Below are positions 9,706-16,976 of a stretch of 64,000 bases of DNA, piece by piece. A program made the position numbers and the translations under genes. The notes under the pieces were generated by a model. That model did no database searches, was not told the DNA's origin, and saw nothing but the letters and a program-made list of their open reading frames with translations. Numbering within the stretch: the first letter of the stretch is position 1; every line of letters starts with the position of its first letter. Source of the stretch: Bacteroides gallinarum DSM 18171 = JCM 13658 (GTDB taxonomy: Bacteria > Bacteroidota > Bacteroidia > Bacteroidales > Bacteroidaceae); assembly GCF_000374365.1 (NCBI RefSeq), contig NZ_KB894127.1:50931-114930 (forward strand). Direction: 5' to 3'.

Positions 9706-9790
9706 TTTTCAGACATAAGAACAAAAGAACATATTCGGTTTGTTCATTTCTACTTTCCTATATTTGTTCTTTTGTTCTTATGTCTGAAAA
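9706..9790. repeat. 26-bp perfect inverted repeat between gmd and fcl
   Basis: The bases at 9706-9731 are the exact reverse complement of 9765-9790, with a 33-bp loop. Transcribed from gmd towards fcl, this would fold into a long stem just before the fcl start at 9688. There is no clear T-run after it, so it looks like an RNA stability or translation element, or a mobile-repeat relic, rather than a simple terminator. Confidence 0.75.
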
Positions 9791-9945
9791 TGTTTTTGTT
9801 TGAATTTATTTTTCTGTCTGCGAATGTTCTTCTGTTTGAAGATGCTTTTTGTTTGCAAATGTTCTTTATCTGCAAATATTCTCCTCTCTGAAGATGCTTT
9901 TTGCCTGAAGACTTTCTTCTGTTTGAAAATATCTGAAGATTAGTT
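9782..9945. repeat. Degenerate 17-18 bp tandem repeats
   Basis: About nine loose units follow the hairpin, each of the form GTTTGAAGATGCTTTTT or GTCTGCGAATGTTCTT. The period is 17-18 bp and the sequence is imperfect. Together with the hairpin they fill the whole gap between gmd and fcl. Confidence 0.55.
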
Positions 9946-9951
9946 ATTTGT

Positions 9952-11028
9952 CTAAATCTCTTTGCTTCTCAAATGCAGCTTCTTCACGAACCTCATGTCA
10001 TGCTCCGCCATAATGCGTACCAGCTTTTCAAAACTTGTCTGCTGCGGGTTCCACCCCAGCAGGCTCTTGGCTTTGGTGGGGTCGCCCAGCAATTGTTCCA
10101 CTTCGGAGGGGCGGAAATATTTCGGGTCTACTTCTACCAGCACTTTACCGGTTTTCACATCGATGCCCTTTTCGTCCACTCCTTCGCCTTCCCAGCGCAG
10201 TTGTATGCCTACTTCCTTGAAAGCCAGCGTAGCAAACTCGCGTACGGTGTGCATCTCTCCGGTGGCAATCACGAAATCTTCCGGCGTATCGTGTTGCAGG
10301 ATGAGCCACATACATTCCACGTAGTCGCGGGCATAGCCCCAGTCGCGGCGTGCATCGAGGTTACCCAGGTATAGCTTGTCCTGAAAACCTTGTGCTATGC
10401 GTGCAGCAGCCAACGTAATCTTGCGGGTTACGAATGTTTCGCCGCGGCGTTCGCTCTCGTGGTTGAAAAGGATGCCGTTTACAGCAAACATACCGTAGCT
10501 TTCGCGGTAGTTCTTCGTAATCCAGAAACCGTATTGCTTGGCTACTCCGTACGGGCTGCGCGGATAGAAGGGGGTAGTTTCCTTCTGCGGCACTTCCTGT
10601 ACCTTGCCGAACAGCTCGGAGGTGGATGCCTGGTATATCTTCGTTTTCTTTTCCAGTCCGAGGATACGCACGGCTTCCAGCATGCGCAGCGTACCTACGG
10701 CGTCTGTCTCGGCAGTGTATTCGGGCACATCGAAGGACACCTTTACATGGCTCTGTGCAGCGAGGTTGTATATCTCGTCGGGCTGTACCTGCTGGATAAT
10801 GCGGATAAGCGAACTGCTGTCCGTCATATCTCCATAATGCAGGTTGATAGTCCGTTTCTGTTTCATATCGCGCACCCATTCGTCAAAGTACAGATGCTCG
10901 ATGCGTCCGGTATTGAACGAAGAAGAGCGGCGCATGATGCCGTGTACTTCATATCCTTTTTGCAGCAGGAATTCTGCGAGGAACGAGCCGTCCTGTCCGG
11001 TGATTCCGGAGATTAGAGCTTTTTTCAT
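9952..11028 (-). CDS. gmd: GDP-mannose 4,6-dehydratase
   Basis: This enzyme dehydrates GDP-D-mannose to GDP-4-keto-6-deoxy-D-mannose, the first step to GDP-L-fucose. The 358-residue protein starts [20 protein letters not shown], the NAD(P)-binding loop of Gmd. It also has [21 protein letters not shown], the catalytic [10 protein letters not shown] region and [11 protein letters not shown]. The start at 11028 is preferred over 11097 because family members begin at this methionine. It lies on the same strand as, and upstream of, fcl, so the two give a complete GDP-fucose pathway from GDP-mannose. Confidence 0.96.
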   Translation of the reverse strand: MKKALISGITGQDGSFLAEFLLQKGYEVHGIMRRSSSFNTGRIEHLYFDEWVRDMKQKRTINLHYGDMTDSSSLIRIIQQVQPDEIYNLAAQSHVKVSFDVPEYTAETDAVGTLRMLEAVRILGLEKKTKIYQASTSELFGKVQEVPQKETTPFYPRSPYGVAKQYGFWITKNYRESYGMFAVNGILFNHESERRGETFVTRKITLAAARIAQGFQDKLYLGNLDARRDWGYARDYVECMWLILQHDTPEDFVIATGEMHTVREFATLAFKEVGIQLRWEGEGVDEKGIDVKTGKVLVEVDPKYFRPSEVEQLLGDPTKAKSLLGWNPQQTSFEKLVRIMAEHDMRFVKKLHLRSKEI

Positions 11029-11094
11029 TGTTATATTGTTTTCTGGTTCATAGCTTTTTTCAGTATGCAAAAATCGTGATTTATTGCGAGACGG

Positions 11095-11102
11095 CAAAGC
11101 TA
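11095..11102 (-). promoter_or_regulatory. Possible -7 element for gmd
   Basis: On the minus strand this reads TAGCTTTG, a full match to TAnnTTTG, 67 bp before the gmd start. No TTTG is found 19-21 bp upstream, so this is only half a promoter signature. Confidence 0.4.
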
Positions 11103-11267
11103 ATGCAGCAAATGATTCAGGCGATTATCCATTATTTTGCATAAATGGCTGTAATGGCTTTTTCAATAGGCGAACCTCCTGCAAAAAATAAACGGTAATT
11201 TCGCAACCGATACGAACAAATAGGCGCTGCTTTTTGTTTCAACTACAAAGATAATTTTTACAAGTAT

Positions 11268-12743
11268 ATGGAGAATTTAAATAAAACCGACATCGGACTG
11301 ATAGGTTTGGCGGTAATGGGAGAGAATCTGGCGTTGAACATGGCGGATAAGGGCTGGCGGGTTTCGGTCTATAACCGTACTGTTCCGGGAGTCGAGGAGG
11401 GCGTGGTGGAGCGTTTTGTAAACGGGCGCGCACGTGGTAAAAGCATCGAAGGCTATACGGATATGGCTCTCTTTGTAGAATCTGTTGCCGCTCCGCGCAA
11501 GATAATGATGATGGTACGTGCCGGCAGCGCCGTAGATGAGCTTATGGAGCAACTGTTTCCGCTGTTGGCGCCGGGAGACATACTGATAGACGGCGGTAAC
11601 TCCAACTACGAGGATACCAACCGCCGTGTGGCGGCGGCGGAAGCGAAGGGATTCCGTTTTGTGGGGGCTGGCGTGTCCGGTGGCGAAGAGGGTGCTCTGA
11701 ACGGCGCTTCTATCATGCCGGGCGGTTCTGCAAGTGCGTGGGAAGCTGTGAAGCCGGTTTTGCAAAGCATCGCAGCCCAGGCATCCGACGGTACGCCGTG
11801 TTGCCAGTGGGTGGGACCGGCGGGCTCGGGACATTTCGTCAAGATGATTCACAACGGCATCGAATACGGCGATATGCAGCTTATCTCTGAGGCTTACTGG
11901 GTGATGAAGAATTTGCTGAAACTGGATAACGAGGAGATGGCTTCCGTCTTTTCCCACTGGAATGAAGGCAAGCTGCGCAGTTATCTTATTGAGATTACCG
12001 CCAATATCCTGCAACATAAGGATAAGACGGGCGGTTATCTGATAGACAAGATTCTGGATACGGCCGGACAAAAGGGTACGGGCAAATGGTCGGTAATCAA
12101 TGCAATGGAATTGGGCATGCCGCTGGGGTTGATTGCCACGGCGGTCTTTGAGCGCAGCCTGTCGGCACAGAAAGGATTACGGGAAGCGGCGTCCAAGCAT
12201 TTTGTATGCCGGCGTACGGAGGTGGTATATAACAGGACTGAAATGGTGAAGGATATTTATTCGGCATTGTATGCGTCCAAGTTGGTGTCTTATGCACAGG
12301 GATTTGCCGTATTGCAACGTGCCTCGGACGCCTTCGGCTGGAACCTCGACCTGGCTTCCATAGCCCGTATGTGGCGTGGCGGCTGTATTATCCGCAGTAT
12401 CTTCCTCAACGATATTGCCGCAGCCTTCGAACAGGACGAAAAGCCGCAGCATCTTCTGCTCGCTCCTTATTTCAGCAATGAGATGAAGCAATTGCTTTCC
12501 GGCTGGAAACATCTGGTGGCGCAGGCCATGAAGGAGGAACTTCCGGTTCCCGCCTTTTCGTCGGCATTGAACTATTTCTATTCGCTTGTCTCTGCCAAGT
12601 TGCCGGCAAACATGATTCAGGCGCAACGCGATTATTTCGGCGCGCATACCTTTGAACGTGTAGACGAACTGCGCGGACAGTTTTTCCACGAGAATTGGAC
12701 TGGACATGGCGGCAGCACGAAGTCGGGAACATACAACGTATAA
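11268..12743 (+). CDS. gnd: 6-phosphogluconate dehydrogenase, decarboxylating
   Basis: This enzyme oxidises 6-phosphogluconate to ribulose 5-phosphate, CO2 and NADPH in the oxidative pentose-phosphate pathway. The 491-residue protein has the cofactor loop GLAVMGENLALNMADKG at residues 14-30, the substrate motif GVSGGEEGA near residue 140 and FVKMIHNGIEYGDMQ. The C-terminal all-helical domain ends HENWTGHGGSTKSGTYNV, as in full-length long-chain Gnd. It is followed by zwf 45 bp later and then pgl, so the operon runs in reverse order to the pathway. Confidence 0.97.
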   Translation: MENLNKTDIGLIGLAVMGENLALNMADKGWRVSVYNRTVPGVEEGVVERFVNGRARGKSIEGYTDMALFVESVAAPRKIMMMVRAGSAVDELMEQLFPLLAPGDILIDGGNSNYEDTNRRVAAAEAKGFRFVGAGVSGGEEGALNGASIMPGGSASAWEAVKPVLQSIAAQASDGTPCCQWVGPAGSGHFVKMIHNGIEYGDMQLISEAYWVMKNLLKLDNEEMASVFSHWNEGKLRSYLIEITANILQHKDKTGGYLIDKILDTAGQKGTGKWSVINAMELGMPLGLIATAVFERSLSAQKGLREAASKHFVCRRTEVVYNRTEMVKDIYSALYASKLVSYAQGFAVLQRASDAFGWNLDLASIARMWRGGCIIRSIFLNDIAAAFEQDEKPQHLLLAPYFSNEMKQLLSGWKHLVAQAMKEELPVPAFSSALNYFYSLVSAKLPANMIQAQRDYFGAHTFERVDELRGQFFHENWTGHGGSTKSGTYNV

Positions 12744-12788
12744 TCTCTGCCGGCAGCACGGCGAATGCCCCAAACAAAAAATAAAGCT

Positions 12789-14285
12789 ATGAATAAATTT
12801 GTGATGATAATTTTCGGCGCTTCCGGCGACTTGACGAAGCGCAAACTGATGCCGGCACTATATACCTTATATAAGGATAATCGTCTGCCGGACAACTTTG
12901 TTGTTTTGGGTGTCGGGCGTACCGGATACCGGGACGATACTTACCGTACTTATATCCGGGTAGAGTTAGAGCGTTTCGTTGCCCCGGAGGAGTATGGGGA
13001 CGAATATATGACCGGCTTCTGCAACCGCTTGCACTACCTCTCTCTCGACCCCGCCGATGCTGCCGATTACGGCAAGTTGGATGTCCGTCTCCGGGAGTTG
13101 ACGGGGCAGCAGGAACCCGACGGCATGTTGTATTACCTGGCTACGCCGCCTTCTCTGTACGGTGTGATTCCTCTCCACCTCAAAGCTGCCCGCTTGAACC
13201 GTCCTCATACGCGTATCATTGTGGAGAAACCTTTCGGCTATGATTTGGAGTCGGCACGCGAGCTGAACCGTATATATGCTTCGGTGTTCGAGGAGCATCA
13301 GATTTATCGCATAGACCACTTCCTGGGGAAGGAGACGGCGCAGAATATCCTTGCTTTCCGTTTTGCGAACGGTATCTTCGAACCGCTTTGGAACCGTAAT
13401 TACATCGACTACGTGGAGATTACCGCAGTAGAGAACCTGGGTATCGAGCAGCGCGGCGGTTTCTACGAAGGGACGGGGGCTTTGCGGGATATGGTGCAGA
13501 ATCATCTTATCCAGTTGGTAGCGCTTACTGCAATGGAACCTCCGGCAGTATTCAATGCCGATAACTTCCGTAACGAAGTGGTGAAAGTGTATGAATCGCT
13601 CTCGCCGCTTACCGAGGAAGACTTGAACGAACACATCGTTCGCGGGCAATATACCGCATCTGCCACCAAGCCCGGTTACCGTGAAGAGAAGAACGTTGCT
13701 CCCGACTCCCGTACCGAAACTTACATTGCCATGAAAATCGGTATCGACAACTGGCGTTGGAGCGGCGTTCCTTTTTATATCCGTACCGGGAAGCAGATGC
13801 CGACCAAGGTGACCGAAATTGTGGTGCATTTCCGCGAAACGCCACATCAGATGTTCCGTTGCGAGGACGGCCGTTGTCCGCGTGCCAATAGGCTGATTTT
13901 ACGTTTGCAGCCCAATGAGGGTATCGTGCTGAAATTCGGCATGAAAGTGCCGGGTCCGGGCTTCGATGTAAGGCAGGTGATGATGGATTTCAGTTATTCC
14001 GGGCTGGGCGGCTTGCCTGCCGGTGATGCATATGCCCGTCTGATAGAGGATTGTATACAGGGAGACCAGACGCTCTTTACACGTAGCGATGCCGTGGATG
14101 CATCATGGCGTTTCTTTAACCCGGTATTGAAGTATTGGCAGGAGCATCCCGATGCGCCGCTTTACGGCTATCCCGTGGGTACTTGGGGGCCTTTGGAGAG
14201 CGAGGCTATGATGCGCGGACATGGAGTCGAATGGACTAATCCGTGTAAGAATCTGACGAATACCGATGAATATTGCGAATTATGA
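12789..14285 (+). CDS. zwf: Glucose-6-phosphate 1-dehydrogenase
   Basis: This enzyme oxidises glucose 6-phosphate to 6-phosphoglucono-lactone and makes NADPH. The 498-residue protein begins MNKFVMIIFGASGDLTKRKL, with the nucleotide loop GASGDLTKRK. The active-site signature RIDHFLGKE with the catalytic histidine is near residue 180. The ATG at 12789 is preferred over 12765 because the Rossmann strand follows directly. The last bases overlap the pgl start by 4 bp (ATGA), a sign of translational coupling. Confidence 0.97.
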   Translation: MNKFVMIIFGASGDLTKRKLMPALYTLYKDNRLPDNFVVLGVGRTGYRDDTYRTYIRVELERFVAPEEYGDEYMTGFCNRLHYLSLDPADAADYGKLDVRLRELTGQQEPDGMLYYLATPPSLYGVIPLHLKAARLNRPHTRIIVEKPFGYDLESARELNRIYASVFEEHQIYRIDHFLGKETAQNILAFRFANGIFEPLWNRNYIDYVEITAVENLGIEQRGGFYEGTGALRDMVQNHLIQLVALTAMEPPAVFNADNFRNEVVKVYESLSPLTEEDLNEHIVRGQYTASATKPGYREEKNVAPDSRTETYIAMKIGIDNWRWSGVPFYIRTGKQMPTKVTEIVVHFRETPHQMFRCEDGRCPRANRLILRLQPNEGIVLKFGMKVPGPGFDVRQVMMDFSYSGLGGLPAGDAYARLIEDCIQGDQTLFTRSDAVDASWRFFNPVLKYWQEHPDAPLYGYPVGTWGPLESEAMMRGHGVEWTNPCKNLTNTDEYCEL

Positions 14286-14986
14286 AAAGTTATATCTATC
14301 CTACTGCTACTTCGACGTCGCGTGCCCTTATCCGGTATATAATAGACATGATGAACCGGGAGCCGGAACGGATTTTCTACCTTGCTTTCAGTGGGGGAAC
14401 CACTCCTTCTCTGATGTTCGATATCTGGGCGCATGAGTTTCGCGAGGAGACTCCCTGGATGCGTATGCGTATCTTCTGGGTGGATGAGCGCTGCGTGCCT
14501 GTAAACGATTCGGACAGCAATTACGGTACTATGCTCCGGTTGTTGCTGCGTGAGGTGGGTATGCCGGACGAGTTCGTCTATCCTATCTACGGCGCTTGCC
14601 GTCATCCGGCGCAGGAGGCGAAACGCTACTCGGATTTGGTTTACAGTACCGTGCCTTTACGCCGGGACTTTCCGGCTTTCGATGTGGTATTGCTGGGGGC
14701 AGGCGACGACGGGCATACGTCGTCCATTTTTCCCGGTCAGGAGCGTCTGCTGTCTTCCTTTCATCCGTACGAGGAGAGCATAAACCCTTATAGCGGCCAG
14801 CCGCGTATTGCCATGACAGGCTGCCTGCTTTTCAGTGCTAGGAAAATCATTTTCCTGATTACCGGTAAGAGTAAGACGAATGTCGTTCACGATATCCTGG
14901 AATCGGGCGATACCGGCCCGGCGGCTTATGTGGCGCATCATGCCGAAGATGTGGACATTTTTACGGATATAAAGCCTGCCGGGTAA
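14282..14986 (+). CDS. pgl: 6-phosphogluconolactonase
   Basis: This enzyme hydrolyses 6-phosphogluconolactone, the step between Zwf and Gnd. The 234-residue protein is of the DevB/SOL (glucosamine-6-phosphate isomerase-like) fold: AFSGGTTPSLMFDIW, FWVDERCVPVNDSDSNYGT and LLGAGDDGHTSSIFPG are the family blocks. The ATG at 14282 overlaps the zwf stop codon. Together gnd, zwf and pgl form the whole oxidative branch. The gene ends 4 bp before the convergent membrane-protein gene. Confidence 0.95.
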   Translation: MKSYIYPTATSTSRALIRYIIDMMNREPERIFYLAFSGGTTPSLMFDIWAHEFREETPWMRMRIFWVDERCVPVNDSDSNYGTMLRLLLREVGMPDEFVYPIYGACRHPAQEAKRYSDLVYSTVPLRRDFPAFDVVLLGAGDDGHTSSIFPGQERLLSSFHPYEESINPYSGQPRIAMTGCLLFSARKIIFLITGKSKTNVVHDILESGDTGPAAYVAHHAEDVDIFTDIKPAG

Positions 14987-14990
14987 GCGG

Positions 14991-16037
14991 TTACCCTTTT
15001 GAGGTTCCGCTTTCCAGTATGCTTACTATGGAGAAAAGTGTGAAACAGATACCGCCTAAACCCGCCAGTACGCGGGCAGGGACGAAATAGACTTCGTGTA
15101 TGCCCGCCATTTCGAAAAGAAAAGCGGACAGGAACAGGCAGGCTAATGCGGTCAATACCGGTATCAGCGGGATGCGGTTCGCCAGCTTGAAGGTGTTACG
15201 CCAGATTGCTGCCAGTAGTATGACCTTGCTTGAGATGCTGTAACAAACCAGCCCCAGCCCTATCATTATATATCCTATGGAGGATTTTGCAGGGATAGGA
15301 TTCGTCATTATCAGTAGTCCCCAAAGGATGCTGAGTGTTCCCATTGCAAGTACCGTTATAGGCCACCACTTGCGTTCGGCATGGGAGTAACTGTTGCGTA
15401 TCTGGCGTACGATAGTTGCCACCAATGCCACGAGGCTGGTGCAGATACAGGATATTCCTGCCATGACGTGCCCGGCTACGTAGTAGGCGCTGTGCACATC
15501 GCTCTTGGCAAGCAGCCAGCATGTCCATATCCAGGTAGCGAGCGCCAGTAATGCGGCAACGGCAATAAGGAGTCTGCCTTGTGCTGCGTTAAAGGCTTGC
15601 GGGGGTGTATCGTGCCCTGTTGTATCGGAATTGGCCGGTATAAGGGTGAAGTGGGTGGAGGAGGTGGCTGTCGTTGCTACGCAGGCGGTGATGAAGGCGA
15701 CGCCGCAGACTACGTGCCCGGCTACGAAGTGGCTGGCGGTAGGGGCTTCTCCCATATACTCCCAACCGTAGATAAAGGTCAGCAGTGCAGCCAGGTAACC
15801 CAGAATGGGCAGGGCGTATTTGGCGACTGTACTGTATGTGTGGATAATCTGCCGGATAATGGTTGCCGCCGTTGCGAACAATGCGATGCAAATCATTCCC
15901 AGTGACAATACTACCGGCCCGGCAACATACCTGGCCGGGTCTGTTCCCATACCGAGCACGAAGGTTCCGTAACCGAAACAAAACAGAGCCATTAGCAAGG
16001 GGATGGCTCGAAAAAGAATACTGATTCCGTAATTCAT
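14991..16037 (-). CDS. YhiM-like inner-membrane protein (DUF2776)
   Basis: This 348-residue integral membrane protein has about ten hydrophobic segments. It resembles Escherichia coli YhiM (DUF2776), reported to help in acid and low-temperature stress, over its whole length. Shared features include repeated YFVAGHV-like stretches (RYVAGPVV, HFVAGHVVCG, YYVAGHVMAGI, YFVPARVLAGLGG), LANRIPLIPV and the terminal CFTLFSIVSILE. The four repeats suggest an internally duplicated fold. The molecular function is not known. It is convergent with pgl and faces insertion-sequence remnants upstream. Assignment is from remembered family features, not a search. Confidence 0.8.
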   Translation of the reverse strand: MNYGISILFRAIPLLMALFCFGYGTFVLGMGTDPARYVAGPVVLSLGMICIALFATAATIIRQIIHTYSTVAKYALPILGYLAALLTFIYGWEYMGEAPTASHFVAGHVVCGVAFITACVATTATSSTHFTLIPANSDTTGHDTPPQAFNAAQGRLLIAVAALLALATWIWTCWLLAKSDVHSAYYVAGHVMAGISCICTSLVALVATIVRQIRNSYSHAERKWWPITVLAMGTLSILWGLLIMTNPIPAKSSIGYIMIGLGLVCYSISSKVILLAAIWRNTFKLANRIPLIPVLTALACLFLSAFLFEMAGIHEVYFVPARVLAGLGGICFTLFSIVSILESGTSKG

Positions 16038-16201
16038 AACTATCTTTTTTGACTTTTCCCCTTTAACAGCAGCGTTCTGACTTTGTTTTTCATTTTAAAC
16101 TTTATTCATAGGATATAAGGCTTCGGCAGGTTCGGTCAGGGTGCAAGACGTGTTATCTTCCAATTGTTGCCGGGTTCTGGATGCGGGGACGACAGTGTAG
16201 G

Positions 16202-16541
16202 GCTTTTTACGTTGACTCCTTTCTTTCTCTTCAGACTAACAAAAATTTATGCTTAATCTATGAATCCCTCAGATTTTTACGTTGACCCGGTATGACGAGG
16301 TTGAAAAGTCCGGTTTTCTTGCGTTCGGAAGGGTGGTACGTTCCATACAGACACATTATCTGGAAATCGTCAACTTTTTCGACAGGCGTTCCACCAATGC
16401 AGCTTCGGAATCGTTCAATGCTAAAATCAAAGAGTTCAGAACGCAGTTCAGAGGAGTAAAGGACAGGGCTTTCTTTCTCTTCAGACTAACAAAAATTTAT
16501 GCTTAATCTTATGAATCCCTCAGATTTTTACGTTGACCCGA
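16202..16541 (+). mobile_element. Nested insertion-sequence remnants
   Basis: A segment of about 65-70 bp, from CTTTCTTTCTCTTCAG to TTTTTACGTTGACCCG, occurs at about 16222-16289 and again at about 16470-16541. The second copy holds the true 3' end of a transposase gene; the first is only the 3' terminal piece of another copy. TTTTTACGTTGAC, probably the terminal repeat, also occurs at about 16205-16217. The region 16038-16620 therefore holds remains of two copies of one element and no intact gene. Confidence 0.7.
16291..16506 (+). pseudogene. Transposase C-terminal fragment (ISAon1/ISL3-like)
   Basis: About 71 residues remain, including NFFDRRSTNAASESFNAKIK, FRTQFRGVKDRAFF and the end LFRLTKIYA. 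These match the C-terminus of DDE transposases annotated as ISAon1 family in Bacteroidetes. The N-terminal three quarters, including the first catalytic acids, are missing. There is no start codon of its own. Confidence 0.75.
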
Positions 16542-16587
16542 AAAAAGCAGCATAAACAAAAGAAAAGATAGTAGGACTATAAATCAT

Positions 16588-16620
16588 AAAAAAAGGTTGT
16601 GTCAACGTTTTGACACAACC
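16588..16620 (-). terminator. Terminator downstream of tRNA-Cys
   Basis: This is a perfect 11-bp stem (GGTTGTGTCAA, 16595-16605, with 16610-16620) and a 4-base loop. On the minus strand it is followed by a run of T (the A-run at 16588-16594). It sits 18 bp past the tRNA 3' end. Confidence 0.85.
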
Positions 16621-16637
16621 CCATTTCACTCTCTTTG

Positions 16638-16709
16638 AGGTTCCTGGCGGATTCGAACCGCCGTACACGGTTTTGCAGACCGCTGACTAAGCCACTCATC
16701 CAAGGAACC
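16638..16709 (-). tRNA. tRNA-Cys (GCA)
   Basis: On the minus strand a cloverleaf can be drawn: acceptor GGTTCCT with AGGAACC, anticodon loop CTGCAAA with anticodon GCA, and a T arm with GGTTCGAATCC. CCA is not encoded. A promoter (16731-16761) and a terminator (16588-16620) flank it, so it is a single-gene unit. Confidence 0.93.
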
Positions 16710-16730
16710 AATCTTTCTCGTTTGCGGATG

Positions 16731-16761
16731 CAAAGGTAGTACATTTTTTGGAACTACCAAC
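16731..16761 (-). promoter_or_regulatory. Promoter for tRNA-Cys
   Basis: On the minus strand, GTTG (16758-16761; one mismatch to TTTG), 19 bp, then TACCTTTG (16731-16738). The spacing and the -7 element fit the Bacteroidetes consensus. It overlaps the last codon of the FeoB-associated gene. Confidence 0.65.
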
Positions 16762-16976
16762 TATCCGCAACATTTTTTCTTCGTTTCTTTTCTACCACCG
16801 CTGCACTCGTTGCGCTTTTTTTCATACAACTCCTTTAATTCACAACCGGTTGCGCAATTTTCGCAAGGGTTCCGTTTTTCCTTCACCTTGCGAAAAAATG
16901 CGTAAACACCCTGACCGATACGGATAATACACAACAATAAGATAAGTGCTACTATCCAACTCTGCCAATTATTCAT
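16761..16976 (-). CDS. FeoB-associated Cys-rich membrane protein
   Basis: This small protein of 71 residues has one N-terminal membrane helix (WIVALILLLCIIRIGQGVYA), then a basic tail with cysteines: CENCATGC in the middle and KKKCCG at the end. It fits the FeoB-associated Cys-rich family (PF12669), thought to help ferrous iron uptake. The start at 16976 overlaps the feoB stop codon by 4 bp (ATGA), so translation is probably coupled. A longer frame upstream to 17108 lies inside feoB and is rejected. Confidence 0.88.
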   Translation of the reverse strand: MNNWQSWIVALILLLCIIRIGQGVYAFFRKVKEKRNPCENCATGCELKELYEKKRNECSGGRKETKKKCCG

